This document shows, one piece after another, positions 10,846 to 24,400 of a stretch of DNA of 64,000 bases. The position numbers and the translations under genes were made by a program. The notes under the pieces are model-generated. The model did no database searches. It was not told the origin of the DNA and saw only the letters and a list, made by a program, of their open reading frames with translations. This DNA is from Heterobilharzia americana (taxonomy: Eukaryota; Platyhelminthes; Trematoda; Strigeidida; Schistosomatidae), in the NCBI GenBank assembly GCA_944470555.2, contig OX104130.1, positions 68,391,160-68,455,159 of the forward strand, given 5' to 3'. How positions within the stretch are numbered: the first letter of the stretch is position 1; every line of letters begins with the position of its first letter.

Positions 10846-11700
10846 CGGATATTGGTGATCCCATTCCTACTCCTGTTTGTCTATATATTTTGTCCTGAAA
10901 CTTCAAGACTCTGCAGGTGAAACACCAATGTATATTTATCATGATCCTATCAACCGACATCTAAGTTCTGTAAGTTCTGAGTCAATATGTAGGCGATTAT
11001 CAACTGCGTCTGGTGTCATATTGATTGGTATTTTGGTTTAAATGCTTTTTACATCAAAACGGCTCATTTTTTCATTTCCTTTTAAGTGCAGGTCATTAAG
11101 TCTTAGGTTCAGTTTGTAGGAGTTGATGAGTCTAGAATTAGAACGGTTCCTAATAGGATATAATATCGATGTCAATTACTTGGATAGTTCATATGTTGCA
11201 GTGTTTCCGGAGTAAACTAATCCGTCTAGTGAGATAACCTGGTTTATGAAGTTTAACAACACCTTAAATTCTGCTGGGATTATTAGCTTTAGGCATTAAA
11301 TTAAACCGTTTAGACTCATTCAAAGATGTCTTCATTTGGCCTATCAGATCATGTGTAGATTTTTTAATCTTATTCATGTCAGTGCCTATAGGTTTCTTGT
11401 TGCCTTTAGGCATGATCTTGTCTGGATATATTTGTCAGTTTTTTTGAAATAATTCTATTTGACCATAACCACTGAAGAGTTACCTTGATCCCATGTCCCA
11501 GTTACTACTGTATTACTGTCATTTCGTAGATTATTCAGAGCTGAATTTTCTACTTTCGCTAAATTTAGTCCAGTGCTAATGTACACTGTGCTCTAATCTG
11601 TTCAGCGGTTGTCGCTTCCATCAAGCCTAATGCCACTTCTATGTTAGGATTGACATCTACAAACTTATTCAGAGATAAGCTTTGCCGGCTTAAGAATCCA
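10846..11700 (-). mobile_element. Penelope-like reverse-transcriptase remnant in palindrome spacer
   Basis: On the minus strand the spacer encodes, with frameshifts, NTATYELSK, LINSYKLNLRLNDLHLKGNE and MSRFDVKSI. These correspond to the first reverse-transcriptase motifs of Penelope-like elements ('YxLSKxL...FDVxSLFTNIP'). It leads toward the endonuclease in the left arm, but motifs 3-7 are deleted. At 11655-11699 a 45-bp stretch resembles 11885-11929 in the right arm. Confidence 0.7.
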
Positions 11701-12436
11701 TTACCAATTAATAATTATCTCCTACCGTTTATTAAGAAGTACATACGAACAGAAAACAAACAAACTGAGTGCGAATAATAACGAAAACACGAATGGAAAT
11801 GAGTTCGAAGCTTCTATAAGGAAAAAAAACAACAGAAACTTTATGTAGAGTTCTCAACAAGGCTGGAAGTAGGGTGGCACTTAAACCTACAAACTCGCTC
11901 CGAGATAAGCTTTGCCGGCTTAAGAATCCCATAGATCCAGAAAAAGAAATTAATTTAATCTATCAAATTCCATGCAATGACTGTGAGGTCAAGTACATAG
12001 ATCAAACTAGCCGATTGAGGTCAGTTAGATTGTGGGAACATACAAATCTAGTTAATCATAGAATTATAGAATGACAGACCCTAACAGGCTATTGCGATGC
12101 ATGCAATAACACACAACCACATAATAGGGTGGGATAAAACCACTATAATTAAGTTCAGAATAGTTGGGTGGAGAGAAAGACAGATTGATTACAAAACCTT
12201 TGTTCATCGAATCACCACTCAACACAAATAGTAATGGGAATAACGCAACACCTATACCTGAGATACGGAGAATTTTACTACCACAGATAGCAAAGTGTAT
12301 GAGGTGGTAAGACTATAAAAACCATATATTGAAATTTATGTGGTTACATTGCTATGATTATTGACGATAATTTATGCTGGTAACGTCAACAAGTAAATAA
12401 TATTCTATCACTATGTGCTACATAAAATGAACATAT
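11701..12436 (+). mobile_element. Penelope-like element 3' arm (inverted repeat, right)
   Basis: This is the mirror copy of 10110-10845. The + strand 11874-12074 encodes the same GIY-YIG endonuclease fragment, followed by the tail 'gataatttatgctggtaacgtcaacaagtaaataata'. The two copies of the 66-residue fragment are identical, implying recent duplication or gene conversion between arms. Confidence 0.85.
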
Positions 12437-12649
12437 CTAATATTGAATTGCATCTAACCGCAGTTCGCAAATTTTACACTTGATTGATCAAAGCTGTTTT
12501 ACTGGGACCAGCATAACGTCTAAAGTCACGACAACCAACTGTGTCCACCAACGATCCCCACTGTTACCATTCGTGATAACTTTTTTCTCCATGCACTGAT
12601 TGAAGTAATCTTTGATACTTCCTATTTTTAGTGAGCGACTAAGCTTCCG

Positions 12650-13330
12650 GAGAACCTGTCATTGACTTGAAGTACTGGGAATATGTTGTCCCGTTTGGCG
12701 AAGATGGTGATAGAATGCGAAATTTTCTAAATGCCTTGGTCAGAAATATAAATATATTTGGTTAAATGTAAGATGATGCTCCATGGCTGGTATGCAGCTA
12801 CTGCCGGTTTTAGGATAGAAAGTGGAGTTAGAATGCGTCAACCACTTCATTTGCTGGAAAAGTTGCATCAGCCGAAATTGGTTGCTTGCTGACGAACTCT
12901 CAACTCGGATATAAAAGGCTTGTTTGACATTTGCTAAGTCGTATCATCTCTGCCATCAGCAAGATATTCAACCACTTATTTAAGTGGCGTGTTTACCGTG
13001 CTACAGTCCATTGTGTCCTATTATACAACTGTGAGGTATGGCTTCTGAAAGTAGATGTAGAGAGATTACAGGTTTTTGGTGACAACTGTCTCTGCAATAT
13101 CGCTCATATGTGGTGGGATCACTGTGTAAGCAATGTCGAGGTTAGGCGGAGTGGGTATTGGTCAAGGAGGGAAAGTTATTCACTTGGGTTTTAAACCTTC
13201 AGGGACTGAGGTGAAGTGGCTTGGGCATGTATTATTCTGGCCGAGCCACCGCCTACCTTATCGTTTAATGTTATCTGAAGTAGGATTGGGTTGTAAAAAG
13301 GCTAGGGATGACCAGGGCAAAGTGTGACAC
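12650..13330 (+). mobile_element. RTE-like reverse-transcriptase fragment
   Basis: Degraded frames include VIDLKYWEYVVPFGED (the YADD box mutated to YWEY), the 'GSCIS' region, then a thumb-like stretch (VHCVLLYNCEVWLLKVDVER, LQVFGDNCL) and the HVLFWPSHRLPYRLMLSEVG end. It lacks the usual tail. Confidence 0.75.
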
Positions 13331-13429
13331 CGTCTGTGTTTTTTGAAATTTCTTCCCACAATGGGACTTTTCTGTCGCTAATTGCGTTTCATAAACATCA
13401 AAATAAGATCATGCATTACTGCTTAGTTG

Positions 13430-13525
13430 TTCAAGTTATCACACCTTATATCAATCAGCATATCAGGTGAGAAAGCACCAAGATGAAAGATAAGAGTATT
13501 AATGTAAGCCATAAGGCATGAGATT
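13430..13525 (-). mobile_element. RTE 3' tail scrap
   Basis: The antisense of 'cacaccttatatcaatcagcatatcagg' and the following polypurine run matches the terminal tail of the RTE copy at 62.05-62.2 kb. Confidence 0.5.
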
Positions 13526-13769
13526 CATATTAAAAGGTATTTTGAAACATCACTACAGATCAGATGTTAGAATGACTGCCTTCAGTCACTCGAGATTATA
13601 TGAAGTCCACTGCGATAGGGAGCCATTCATAATGATGGCTTCGCTGCAAACTTGATAGTCAGAATTGTGTTATTGTCATAGGTCAATACCAACATGCCAT
13701 TTGTTGCCCTAATATGATCAGTCATTTTGCTGCATTTGATCACGTAACATTAACGGTAGGGTGCTTGAA

Positions 13770-13960
13770 TTGATTGGTAGGTAGTGAGTCACATCTTTTG
13801 TGCGGAGAGGGGGTGATACTACGTGGTTATCTTAGATGTTGGTATATAGAACCAGGGTTCGAACCCATGACCCACCTGTTAAAAGTCGAGTTCCTAGATC
13901 AAAGAAGTCACAAATGTCGCTTATTACCTGCTGTATGAATGTGGATATGGTTGCTGAATG
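13770..13960 (-). repeat. tRNA-like SINE (gggttcgaa family)
   Basis: The minus strand shows box B-like 'gggttcgaaccc' preceded by 'gtgggtcat', shared with copies at 30.09, 31.67, 36.99, 48.97 and 60.19 kb. This copy is diverged. Confidence 0.5.
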
Positions 13961-15300
13961 CATTTTTTGACTTCGCTTAACCTGATAAGTCACAGCTTCA
14001 CTTTTAATAGTATTTAAACGAAGGTATCTTTGAGAAAAACTGATAGATAAAGGACCATTTGTAAATTAGTAACTGCATCGACTTCTTCTCTTGTCATAAT
14101 TTAATCTGTGTCCTATTTCCAATGTGTTTTTTTAGAACTGATATCACATCCTCTACGGATTTTGCCTGTACAGTAAAAGGATACTACTAAGTCTTAAAGA
14201 ATCCACATAGAAACACAAGTTGGTATATATGCTACACTATCAAATCCATCCATGATTTGTGAACTATTTTCTTTCATTTTTTTAAAACCTTGTTTTATTT
14301 ATTCATTTTTTACCAACGTTGCTCAAAGCTATTTCTTCGTAGTGATAGATATTTGTAGATTTGGCCTAACTTTAAAGAAATCTACTCCATGATTGTACTT
14401 ATTTATTTGTTGTTCTTTTGGTTTCTTTGTTCGTTTCTGGATGTAGCAAAACGGAGTATAAAATAGTCCGTGCCTCATTCAATGTCAAGTCTGTAGATAT
14501 CCTGATTGAAGGTTGATAACACTTTCAATGTTTTTTTAACCGTTGTCAGTTTATCCAGTTTTTAGTACTGACTGAACTGTTGTCAGAATCAAATATGCCC
14601 ATCAAGCTGAAGGATTCGATCTCATTTGACGTGACACTTAAGAAATACGCGTCATGTTAATAATCCTATGATTCATCGTTGTATTTACCCCAGTTCTACA
14701 AGAATTTAGTCAAAATTATTGATAATATCTATGTCTATTGCACTGAGTTATCTGAGGTCAAATCTTAAAGGTATTGTCAATTTCGTCGAGATTGTAGATA
14801 TACGCTGCTGATGAGTGCCTTCAACATCAATAACAATGAACTGGGGATGTTTTGTGATAACCTAAGAAAAGCGCAACAGATGTTGATTGTCTAGACCCAT
14901 TGAGATGTTTAATCTGCGATGTTTTTGGAACTTACGATTCACCGTCTTCAGTCAAGTCTTAAGACTTGGGATTGATATCGATTATCATCCAATGATTAAA
15001 TTGTATGGGGTGGGATATGTTTATACTACGACTGAATTCAGTTGGCACTAAGAGCTAGAGAATGCTAATAAAGTGGTCACTCCCCAACGGCTGCCTAGTC
15101 AATGTACCTCATCCAGCCCTACAGGACGTTAACCGTAGCTGGCATAGCATCGTAGCATCATCTTTGACTAAACCGTTGTGTGGTGTGGGTGTTCATTTCC
15201 GAGGAGATGCCAGTTTTCTGGAGGTTTCAGATACGCTTTATTGACACCAAGCTGTATTGTGTAATGAGAAATCTAGGTCCGGATTTTGAGCGATTCATAA
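13961..15300. other. No gene recognised
   Basis: AT-rich DNA with no convincing exon or element. The 60-codon frame at 15062-15244 has no recognisable motif. The segment may be the outer, unrecognisable end of the antisense retroelement that follows. Confidence 0.4.
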
Positions 15301-17560
15301 TTGTAGGAATGGTGTGTTCGCAATTGCGAAGACTGTTTCGGTGTTGGTTTTAAAATGATAAGACAATTCGTTTCGGATTTATCAAATAAAAAACGAAAAA
15401 GAAAGGTTAGGTTGATCTTAAGGCGTCTTATCCAGAGTAATTCGAGTTATAGTTTTTTGAAGCTTACTTCGTAAGGAAGTCCTTCATTGTAAATAAGTAA
15501 CCACCGACGAAAGTTTTGCTGGATGTTCTCAACTCGGATCCTGTCAGATACGTTCATATTACCAGACTGGAATATTGGGTTAGCCATAGCTTTATATAAT
15601 CCAATGTTTGCCTCAGGTATGAATATTTTCTTATGTAGAACACCTATGAGTCTTCTTTCTGCCTCTGGGAACTACTAAAGTTACATACTCTGTAAAAGTT
15701 AAACTCCAAGATTAAGTGATGCTGAAGTCTTTCACAGAGTTGATTATCCGCGGTGGGGTATCACATCTGGGTAGGATTTCTTGGATTGAAGGATGCCACT
15801 TTTATTAGGGTTTAAAGGGAGCTACCAGGTCACGCTCCATGTAAATAATCTCTTCAGGTGATCTTAAGTTTGAGAGAAACCCAGTTCTGTCTGATAACGC
15901 TGAAGATATCGTTCACGTATACCAGAATAACGGTCCTAACACACTGCCGTAGATGACACCATTTTGTACAGGTCTTAGATAAGAAATAACAACTACTGGA
16001 TTTCACAAAGCATCTAAGAACGTTTCAAGTCAGGATGGTGGCGAGTTTTCAAGATCATATGATTTCAATTTAACGATTAGGCATTTCTGAGGTACCTAAT
16101 GGAATGCCTGGTTGAAGTCAAAGAAAAGGGTGGTTAAGAATTGGCTGTGACCACTGTTACTTAGAACATCGTCTGAACAGTCGATAAAATAGGTGACACG
16201 CGAGCGAGTTTTCAAGAAACAGTGTTATGTCAAAGAAAGTTGGTTTTTTCTTCATACAGTCAACAACTTTTTTCACAGTCACCTATCCCCTAGTTCTAAA
16301 TACTGCTGATGTGATGTTTATAGGCCAGTTGTTTTCAGTCCATATTTATGCTTGGGAGATGTGCATGACTATTTTCAGTTCTTAGGGTGATTGCCACTGA
16401 AGAGGGATATCCTGAAGAGCCTCAAGAGGAACAGCAGTGTATCTTTGCCACCGATATTTAGCAAGGCGGTTGGACTTCCATCTGGTCCAGCGTTGTTTTA
16501 AGGCTCGAATTGATGCTATTGGGATGGAAATGTTCAACTGAATGAAGAGCACATTAATAATGAAGTGAGTTGGTATTGATGGCTTATCAATAACTTCTGT
16601 TTCATCCTCATGTGTAAATGAGGTGGCGAAATGATGAATGAACAGCTCCCAAAATTTTCGTGTGTTGTCGTAGGGGTTCCAGTTGTTCACGAATAAATGA
16701 GGAGAATTACTTCTAGAGCTGCTTGCCCAGAAGTTCATCAGTTTCACTAATGCCCCTCTATTACTAGTTTCATTGCAGTTACTGAGTTCTTGTTTAACAG
16801 TTTCTGTAACTGTATCAACCTTATATACATGTTTTTGAGTTTAATTAGCGATGGAAAATCATTTGACCTATGCAACTCTCTGGGATGAATACCCATGCGG
16901 TTGCGTACTTTCTCAGAAACAAAGTCAACTTTGTTTTTGTTTATTTCTTTTTGGAGAGCTTGAACAATATACTTCTTTGGCCGAGCTGCTAACAAGGTAG
17001 GAATCTCAATCTAGGCAGCCCCAAAACGATTGTAGTTCATTCAACTTTGTAGTTTCTAGATAGAACCATATCTGGGTTGGGGGCTAACTTAACATTAGGT
17101 ATGTTGAAGTTACGATACGCTATTTTGCAATCTCTACCTGGGAACTGTTTACCTACATGCAGCTTTATGGGTAGGATTCCGTCAGGTTGTCTCACTTGTT
17201 ATTGCCAACCCTATATTTCCAGCGTACTTGTAAATTTGTTCAAGCGTTTTGGAGAGCTGATAGGCTGCCACGTTATACCTGGCACGTCAAAGTTACCACG
17301 TATAATTTTGCTATGAGTGATAGTGAAGCCATACGTGTGAAAATGCTTGTTAACTTCTCATCGTAATCCACTGGGGAGTGAGGGTGTCAACAGATGCATC
17401 CTGTGATGAGGGAGGTACGGTTTGTGATAACCCGTGTGAAGTCATCAATTTCACTCCTCTTTGAATCTAAGCATTGCGTAGTAGTGATGCCAGACCCCAT
17501 ATAGATCATCCATTCTCCTCCTTTACCATACAGTCCGTCCCCCTAAACGAAGAGTAGTTG
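15300..17560 (-). mobile_element. Degraded non-LTR retrotransposon, endonuclease plus RT (CR1/jockey-like)
   Basis: On the minus strand, 17560 to 15300 reads in order: an endonuclease segment around 17300 with IIRGNFDVPGITWQPISSPK (the GDFN-type motif), a linker (16995-16382, two open stretches), then RT segments near 16.1 kb with FFDFNQAFH, KCLIVKLKSYDLENSPPS and LETFLDAL, then VLGPLF. Many stops and frameshifts make it a dead copy. Order and motifs fit the CR1/jockey type rather than RTE. Confidence 0.75.
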
Positions 17561-20500
17561 CTGGTGATCTCTATGCTACAAATGTCATAAGTACATCATA
17601 CTTTTGTTGTCATTGCCGCATATCAGGGATAACAGTATAATCTCCTTCATTTTGCTACATATAGAGCAGGCGTTAATCAGGAAAAACGAGAGTCAAGTGT
17701 ACAAAGGCGTTTGCATATATCTCGAAAAAGGTCAGCAATTCTGTACATTCTTGGTGAACCCTTAGTGTATACCTCACTAGTAGTGACCTGACGATCCGTA
17801 GGATCTTCATTCATAAAAGGCGATGATACTGTACTGGTTACCTCCAAGGGAGCGAGGTACTCACCAACTGGGTAGTTTTGCTGATCCTCACTTATACGTT
17901 CTCCTCTCCAGCTTAAGGTTCACTACGGATATGTAGACGGAGGCTTCAGGTCATACAACATCATTGCCAGAAGAGTGGAGTTCAGAAGCACAGTTTCGTT
18001 TCCTCATAAGTTACACTAGCTTCAGAGTCCCACACATCACATATACCATCCCTAGCCATGGAAAATTGTTACTTGCTCTTCTCTCAAGTTCCCCCTCAAG
18101 ACAGAAAGTTGCTAGTGTCCCTACAATCTAAGAGGCGGATAACCTGTAGCGTACCATAACGGCACCAAGTACTGCTACGCTTAAAATAAATGAATGAAAC
18201 ATTTAAAAGGTCTAAATATTTACTAACCAATCTCCTAAGGCGTCAGCCGGCGTCTTTAGTTTGGCAGTTTTTCTTTTTGATGTGTAGACAGCGCCATTTA
18301 GTATCTTCTTTTGCTGATCAGCAGCTGCACACTTAGAGTTCATAGTTCAACTGCCCATAGACAACCTCTAACATACTCACTTCAGACTAATAAATAAACT
18401 GCAGTGAGAGATTTTTCCTGTCAAATACGCGTCGTCCTTGCCTTTTGTTATCATTACTTACACGCAGGTAAAGTGCTGATGAGTTTGTTACTGGTGCAGA
18501 CGAGTGCTACAAATCATGCAACCTAGGACCGGAGCTTCCTTCCGACTTCCATCCGACTAACATATGGCAGACTTTTTCACAGGTCACGCTTAGAGTATCC
18601 TCCATTCTTGGTCAAAAATATTCTTTCCCTACTAAGGTTTTCTTTCATGTATGCATACATACATTTATGTATATATATTGTATCTACCTCTTTTTCATGT
18701 TATTGATTTACACTACTTACTAACAATCAGTAGTGCAATTTCTATTTCTGCATAATGTTCCCCAATTTTCCACCTTAACTGTTCAAACCCTGTTGTTACC
18801 ACAGCTGTGGGGTTCATAGGCCACTCACTTTTAACGACAAAAAAACCCGGAGAATACAGATTGGTTATTAAGGCGTTATTACTGTATAGAGCACTTGCAT
18901 TTTCATTGGATACACCCACTCTCTTACGTCTAGCGATTTGTCACAAGCTACACTAGAATCGAAAGTATGTTTCTCACAAGCTTGGTGTTTACGGATATGC
19001 AAAGATTACTTTTAGATCGCATATCACAAACTGAGGCCGAGGAAGGAGATTTGGTCAGATAATGCTTCTATTATTTTTAGGTATCTAGAAATTGCTTGAA
19101 ATTAATTTTGATCCACTCTCATTTTGAAAAAAATCATATAAGGCAATCATATACAGGGAGACAGGGAATTCTTTCATCGAGGAAGACGGAACGGCAAGTA
19201 AAGGCACCTCTTACAACGAAATAACTATGACCAACAATAAGAAGTGTGATCATTAGGTGAAAGAGTAGTTGGAAATGGGGCTTTTGGAAGTCCTTTAACA
19301 TATCTTCAAAGTCCTGTATCCCATTAAACTCAGAAATCTAAATGCCATCGGAAACACCATTTATCGCCGGCAGTCTACAGCTACAAGCAACCATAAGTCA
19401 TGCAGTCATCTGCTTATGGTTACTGGTTATGTCCTATGGAGCGATAGGGGCACACTGGTAATAGGTATATGGGAATTTCGTTACAAAGCATAACAGTCCA
19501 TATATTGGTCTCAAGGTAGTAGACCACCCCTAAATTTTGGTCTTGGCTTCCAACTCCTCAGTGCATTCCGTGTTTGTTCGACCTATACAACCAAACACTG
19601 CATTAAATTCTGAAGACCAGCTGTTGGTAGGTTTTTCATCCAGCCTGTAATTACGCTGCCGTAGGGGGATAGGCAGAAGAGTGAGCTCTGCCGTGACCAC
19701 GAGAATTACAGAGGGAAAAACACAGGCTCACAACTCGGCAAGCACAAATATCTTACTTATATTCGATAATAAAAGTGAAATGATGGTAATTGGCAGTGAA
19801 AGATGAGGGAGCCCGAAAATCTTAACCAGAAAGTGGATGAGTAAGGTTTCAAAAGCGTTAAGAGGTAGCCGAATGGCATCACACTAGGGAACCAAGGAAA
19901 CTATCTTTCGTATGCTGATACAATCTGGGGAAGAGACCACCGGGTTGGATACTTCAGGGAAATCTGTGTACTTAACAGAGTAAGCTTTAGTTGAGGTTGG
20001 TGAGTCATGCAAGAAGAAATAAAAATTTATAAATATTTTATTCTCAGGTTATGAAGTTAACATGAGAGAAGCCGGTTTCCAGGGATCGCCAAACTGATAA
20101 TTGGAGAGAAACCCAAAAGTTTTGAGCAGTGTTGAATGGTACCGAAGGGAGGACATTAAAATCCATCATGATATCAAGTGTTTAGACGTTATGAAAAGGG
20201 CGGGAAAGATCACTTTACAGTACGTACACATCGTTTTAAGTTTAGGTCACCCCTACTCACAATTCTTTCTTCATGCCAAGGTGGCATTAAATCGGTGCAA
20301 TATTCGTTGTTTGCGTTATGAGCAGTAGACGTGATTGACCTGTCTGCAAAACCCAATGTTTCATCAGATTGACGTCTATTTAACAGCGATTCTTATGATC
20401 GTAGCTTCACTGACCAAGAATAGCTAACTTCAAGGATTTCAGGAATAAGTAAGTATCCATATAATCATTTAATTCAGGAGAATATCTAAGTTTAAGCATT

Positions 20501-20950
20501 TCTCCCCCTACGAGTGTCATCTTTCCCTGCACTTCAGGTTCACAACGCTGGAAATATTTGTTGTGGTGCAAGTAATTGAAAACTAGAAGAATCGTCGTTC
20601 AATAACGGTGGATTTTACTCATGTGTGAAACTTCATAGACTTCACATTAAAGTATGCAGCATTGTCAGGGAGGTACACTGACTGGTAATCGACTTCTATT
20701 AGATGGATTTATGCGAGACAAAGTACCAGAGAAATCTGTCGCATAGCATTATTATGGGTGTGTTGCCGTTAGGTAAAGTGATCTCTCGGATTTACCTGTT
20801 TATTCAGATTTCCGCTGCATTTGTGATGGATCAGAAAACGGAGATCAGTTGTTGTGCCTGAGGTTTCGTATGTGGTATTTTTTAGGGTACTGGTAGGCAG
20901 ATGAATTGGTTGTGAAGCTGTTCGGAAAACGGGAAACTGGGGGAAAGCCA
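17561..20950. other. Unassigned repeat-like region
   Basis: No recognisable exon or coding motif. The open frames at 18713-18919 (-) and 20101-20328 (+) have no known signature. The location just upstream (in minus sense) of the 15.3-17.5 kb retroelement would suit its ORF1 and 5' region, but I see no zinc knuckle to support that. Confidence 0.35.
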
Positions 20951-21480
20951 ACTGACATTCTAACATCAGCTCCCAATAGTTCGTACGAGGTAGTATTTTC
21001 AGTAACTTGATGCTTTTTGATCGAATTGATGTCTGGGATTTTCTCGTCAGGTTGATTCTAGGAAGAGAAGGGAAAAGAAAGCGAAAAAACGAGAAAGAAC
21101 AGCACCTTCAGTCGAACTAGCGTCCCTATACAGCGAAGTAGAGCCTTTCCTCCTGTTCACGGTGTGCTGTCTTCTACCAGAAAAATCAAAGTGAGACCAG
21201 TTCGCTATTCAATACCCGCTGTGAGTTCTAGCAAGCATTTCGAACGAAAGGGGTCTGGGTAAAGAATCAAAGGGAGAAGTAGAAGTTAAGAAGGGAGATC
21301 GGACATACTTGGCACCTTCGTCTAGACTGGGAATGATATTATGGTGTAAAACAACTGCAGCATCCAGAGCGCTCCTGGGTTGGAGGGCATATTAATTTGG
21401 ATGTCAGACTGAATGCCACACGTCATCTTCACACTGTATCGTGAGAGCAACTGTCAGTTGTGATTCAGACTACAAACAAT
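20950..21480 (-). mobile_element. CR1-like reverse-transcriptase fragment, degraded
   Basis: Its + strand aligns by eye, word for word, with 43230-43510 of the better CR1-like copy (for example 'ggtgtgctgtcttctaccagaaaaatcaaagtgag' against 'cagtgtactgtttcctttcagaaaaatgagaatac', and 'ctagactgggaatgatattatggtg' against 'ctagaaacaatattatgatg'). This places it in the fingers-palm part of the reverse transcriptase. No long open frame remains. Confidence 0.65.
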
Positions 21481-24400
21481 TCCATTCTTACATAGGTAAG
21501 TGGATTGTTATTCAGCGTTGAACTAAGCGGTTACCGTAAGCCTTGAAACACTGCTTAGAAAATATTCAGGTAGCCTTCGAATAATCATTTCGATTCTTCA
21601 GCCGCCACAATTCTGCTAGGGCTTTCGAGTAAGTGATATTTAATCACCGTTTCATTGCTTTACCAGGTATCTTCTGTCTCCTCTCTGGCCGTTTTTAGTT
21701 TACTATTCAGAACACTTATTTGTTTTTCCTGCCCTACGATGACTTACGATGAGCTACAACATAAACTAAAAGGGGGTGCTTGTTGCGTGTGTTCTGACTT
21801 TAATCTTGTAGTTGATTCAAAAACGCCAACTATTCTTTCTGTTTGGCCCCATTCAGTTTGTTTGTGTAATCATGTGGAGGTTTGTTTTGATTGGTGTCAC
21901 CATTGTATTTCGCCTTAGTCAGAAACTGCACCAGCCGTAAAAATTGAAGTTATGTAAATAAACTTTGTATATATATCCTGCTGTAAAAGACAATTTTCGC
22001 AGAGTTCATCTAAAACAAGCATACACTTGTGGTTTAGCAACCAAGTGTTCGGGATTTGTCCGGTCTTCTTTCTGGTTTTGGAGCTGTGGAGATTTGCATC
22101 TTCCCCGCGCACCAAACGGCGAGTTGCTATATTAGTGTCAATATTAGGCTTTTTGGTCTTGATGCCTCATAATATATTGAAGCAAGTCATTCAATGGTGA
22201 ACTAGAAGTGGGGAGCTGGAAAGAGATTGTTGATAACCATATGTAGTGGCTGCGAACACCAGGAGCAATCCCTTCTTATATTGCAGCCCTCCCCGTTTGC
22301 TAGAAACTATGAACGGGAGATTCTAGGCAGACACGAGATAGAGAATATTTACCATTTTTGTCACCTACCTTTTGGGCAGCTGTAAATTTCCTCAAACTTA
22401 TCGCGTTTACAAATTCATTGCGACGACACAACTCGCTTGATATTCGACCACCCACAAATATCCGCTTCCAGCGCTATATTTTATCGTACATTCGGGGATG
22501 AAAATCACCATTATCGTGTAATAAACCAAGTTTCTGATCCATATGTCAAGCGAACTAGCCACCTGTCGTTAACCATTCCATTTTTTTCCATGTGGCCTAA
22601 TAAATCTGCCCACATACTTATCTGAACGTTTCTTATCCATCTGCCATCAACGACAACAACAGCCAAAGAGTAAAGTCAGTGCACCGAAGATCTACCCAGG
22701 AAGGCTTTAATCTCCTGAGGAGAAGGCTGGCAGACAGCCATCATGCGAACATCTAAGAATATTGTTAGGATGAATGTACCAGATGCCTGTATACACATCA
22801 ACCAGAAAGCTGGAAAAATTGCCTCAGCTCGTAGTTTTTTGATTTTTGTTGGAAGGAGAACGTGATACTTCGGTAAAGTTTTTTGGTCTGTATCTCAACA
22901 AGTGCTGTCTGGAACACATCTCATGTATGCATGGGATTGTGGTAGCACGCAGACTGCATAGGAGCACTTACTTTCTTATGGTATGCATAAATTCCTCATT
23001 GCTGAGATACCAAAGAAGAAGGAGACCGTGTTCGGCATCTATTCCCTGGTACAGCAAAGTCGGGATAGAATGGCAGTGTCTTTGTAATCTGAAGACAGTT
23101 CACGAGGAGGACAGCTGGATCACTTGGATGTGGAAATCTTTGGAAAAACGTCATTTCTTTGGACTGACGACCACATCGCTGATACAAATAGTCCGTATGC
23201 CATCCTTCAGACGAGTGAGTCTGACTGGATTATCGGCTGGACAAGCTTAGTAAGCCGAAGTATGAAGATCACTGCATCACGATAACTTTTTTCCTAGGGG
23301 TTGAGGAATAAAGATATGGTTTGTGTCAACGTTTGGAGTGGGAACTAAGAGAGTCAATATATGTTTGGGATTGCTACCTTAATATGTCTTGTGGGAGTTA
23401 AAGGAACGGAGGATTCTACAAACGTATGGTCACACGAGATATATGACATTTGTGTCAAATGGTATCCACAGTCGAATGAGGGCCTATGGAGACTGTATAT
23501 AACCAGGTCCCGGAGTCCATTTGAACCCAACGTAATCAGGAGGTTGTAAATCTAGCCAGAGGAGTGTGGTATGTGATAACTGAGTCATTAACTTAACATT
23601 TTTACTTCAGTCGCCATCATAGCACTTCACAGTAGGAAAATCTTCTATTCATTATAGGTATTCGACAGATAGAAGTATAATGTGTTCTCAAGCATTCGAA
23701 AGTCCATTTCCATCTAACATAACGTCTCTCACTCGCCATTATCATTTTGAAAAACGACTAGTTTAGAACATTTTGAAGCCCCCCTCGGGTACGCAATACG
23801 TTTAGAGAATATATTAGAAAGATTAAAACAAACTGAAACGAAAGATTTTGATGAAATATGTTCGGTAGAAAAGTTCGTTGATAGCCCAGGGTTCAAGTTG
23901 GCCGCCACATCAGGTTGCTATGCTCTGTGAAGTGTACGGTGAAGGCGTACCTGCCCAGTACCAGTAGCTTATGAACGCCACTAAAAGCTAGCTATGCACC
24001 CCTGCTGAAAGTGATGCCTGAGGCATGGTTGCCAAATAAACCAGGTTATGGAAAACAGCGTTGAGCTTGAGTACTGCAAAGGTGGGGTCAAAAATAGTGG
24101 TACTGTTTATCAGCTGTAAAATAAATTTGTGGTAGATGTAAAGGTACGTGTGCAAGTGTCATTCTATGAATACTGGTCCTATGATCTGGGTTCAGTAACA
24201 GAAGACTCAGGTGTGGGTTACAGTAGCTGACGGAAGTCCTCCTCAAATGTCACTGAATGAACTGCGTACAAAACAAAGTGCTGCTTTAGACGCTAATAGA
24301 GCCTTAGTAGCGCAAAGATATCACGGTCACCGTGACTTGACATAAGAAAGGATAACAATAGGTCAGTGAACAACCAGCTGTGAGCGGATAGAGGGCCACC

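Noticed and set aside
22846..23250. 134-codon + frame upstream of MADD
   Set aside because: No domain, no splice continuity and unusual composition. Not enough to call a gene.
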